The translations under genes were made by a program, and so were the position numbers. Below, one piece after another: positions 63,591 through 64,000 of a DNA stretch of 64,000 nt; the first letter of the stretch is position 1; each line of letters opens with the position of its first letter. The stretch is from assembly GCF_004365355.1 (NCBI RefSeq), contig NZ_SODP01000003.1, positions 1,273,990-1,337,989 of the forward strand. The letters run 5' to 3'. The notes under the pieces are model-generated. The model was given only the letters and a program-made list of their open reading frames with translations, had not been told where the DNA came from and did not search any database. Origin of the DNA: Kribbella pratensis (GTDB taxonomy: Bacteria; Actinomycetota; Actinomycetes; Propionibacteriales; Kribbellaceae).

Positions 63591-63615
63591 TGTGGGAGTG
63601 GTCTCCACTCCCACA
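63591..63615. terminator. Hairpin terminator after tyrS
   Basis: TGTGGGAGTGG and its perfect complement CCACTCCCACA enclose a three-base loop (TCT), ten bases after the tyrS stop. There is no T tract, as is usual in high-GC actinobacteria. Confidence 0.85.
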
Positions 63616-63670
63616 TGTGGCTTGCCGAAGGCAAATTACAAGCCTGTGATTCAGCACACCGGGAACCGAT

Positions 63671-63700
63671 TTGACCGGCCACCTGCGGGCCACGTAATGT
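63671..63700 (+). promoter_or_regulatory. rRNA operon promoter, upstream
   Basis: TTGACC and TAATGT are separated by 18 bp, in the tyrS-rRNA gap. Both hexamers are close to the housekeeping sigma consensus. About 300 bp upstream of the window end, in keeping with the first of several rRNA promoters. Confidence 0.65.
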
Positions 63701-63836
63701 TCTTCTTGTTGGAGCGAGGCGCGGGACGCGAAAGCGGCCGGTCGCTCCGAACCCCCCAAGGCTAGCTGAGCCGAACCGGGTTGTCTGATCCGGGGCGGTA
63801 GCTTGGATGCGGGTGGAAGGTCAGAAAAATCGGGTC

Positions 63837-63865
63837 TTGACTCGGTGGATCTGGTCCGGTAAGGT
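63837..63865 (+). promoter_or_regulatory. rRNA operon promoter, proximal
   Basis: TTGACT and TAAGGT are separated by exactly 17 bp. This is the best housekeeping promoter in the window. It lies just upstream of the antitermination-type leader. Confidence 0.8.
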
Positions 63866-64000
63866 AGCGCAGGTTGCCCCGGGAGCGTGGCCGAAAGGTC
63901 AAGCTGCGGTGTGCGTCCGATTCTTGAGAACTCAACAGCGTGCCGAAAGTCAATGCCGAAAGATGCATTATCCCCGTGCATGGGCTTCGGATGATTGTCT
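63866..64000 (+). ncRNA. 5' leader of an rRNA operon (16S gene beyond the window)
   Basis: The sequence TTCTTGAGAACTCAACAGCGTGCC at 63921-63944 in outline matches the conserved pre-16S leader of actinobacterial rRNA operons (TTGAGAACTCAACAG block, part of the antitermination and RNase III processing region). A second GTCAATGCCGAAAGATGC block follows. No 16S start (the conserved 5' end of the mature rRNA) is reached before the window ends. With the preceding section it accounts for the 419 bp after tyrS. Confidence 0.75.

Noticed and set aside
63616..64000. tRNA or mature 16S rRNA within the last 400 bases
   Set aside because: No cloverleaf or CCA end was found, and the conserved 16S 5' end is not reached; only promoters and leader are present.

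Overview
This 64 kb window is chromosomal DNA from a high-GC, soil-type actinobacterium. Gene style, ATGA/GTGA start-stop overlaps, leaderless-looking starts, an ATC-started infC, F420-type and Tat/sortase proteins and the paralogue mix fit Nocardioidaceae, and Kribbella is my best guess; the genus is an inference and was not tested. The window ends about where an rRNA operon should begin: promoter pair and leader are present, the 16S gene is not.

Layout. 0-4 kb: the end of a WYL regulator, a divergent MarR/NmrA-type reductase/DUF1772 unit, a P1 peptidase divergent from a metallo-beta-lactamase-fold protein, and a VOC protein. 4-6.6 kb: hisE-hisG, a large palindromic element, a PH-domain protein and an aldose epimerase. 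6.7-10.9 kb: an ECF42 sigma factor with its DGPF partner, a globin, a methyltransferase carrying a 20-copy pentapeptide insertion, a uridine-kinase-like protein and a membrane protein. 11-16.4 kb: an SseB protein and an FtsX/LolE-type ABC exporter with a TetR regulator. 16.5-23.3 kb: a serine hydrolase, then a LacI-controlled sugar module (glycoside hydrolase, LacI, binding protein, two permeases) with matching operators. 23.3-26.6 kb: a secreted protein, a frameshifted phosphotransferase and a TetR/TetX-like monooxygenase pair. 26.6-30.5 kb: DUF1844, infC-rpmI-rplT, an rRNA methyltransferase and a PHP protein. 30.7-35.1 kb: TetR/DHA2 efflux and a solitary AbiEi-like protein. 35.3-39.1 kb: pheS-pheT. 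39.1-49.7 kb: a GGT-like protein, two surface-glycan-type membrane genes and a 1,910-residue sortase-anchored fibril protein built from seven A/B repeat pairs. 49.8-51.8 kb: GNAT, then ECF41 plus a carboxymuconolactone decarboxylase. 52-59.2 kb: argCJBDFRH. 59.4-64 kb: a 3-methyladenine glycosylase, an F420 oxidoreductase, an App1-like phosphatase, tyrS and the rRNA leader.

The most unusual layer is non-genic. At least four families of short dispersed palindromes occur: a 164-bp element with 22-bp perfect terminal repeats whose outward end supplies a Shine-Dalgarno and ATG; two copies of an 85-bp double palindrome; two copies of a roughly 90-bp element sharing only its ends; and a 23-bp near-palindrome inside two unrelated genes that both also carry in-frame 15-bp minisatellites. 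pheT carries a further in-frame insert with an 18-bp perfect hairpin. Together they suggest small elements that enter intergenic and protein-coding DNA while preserving the reading frame.
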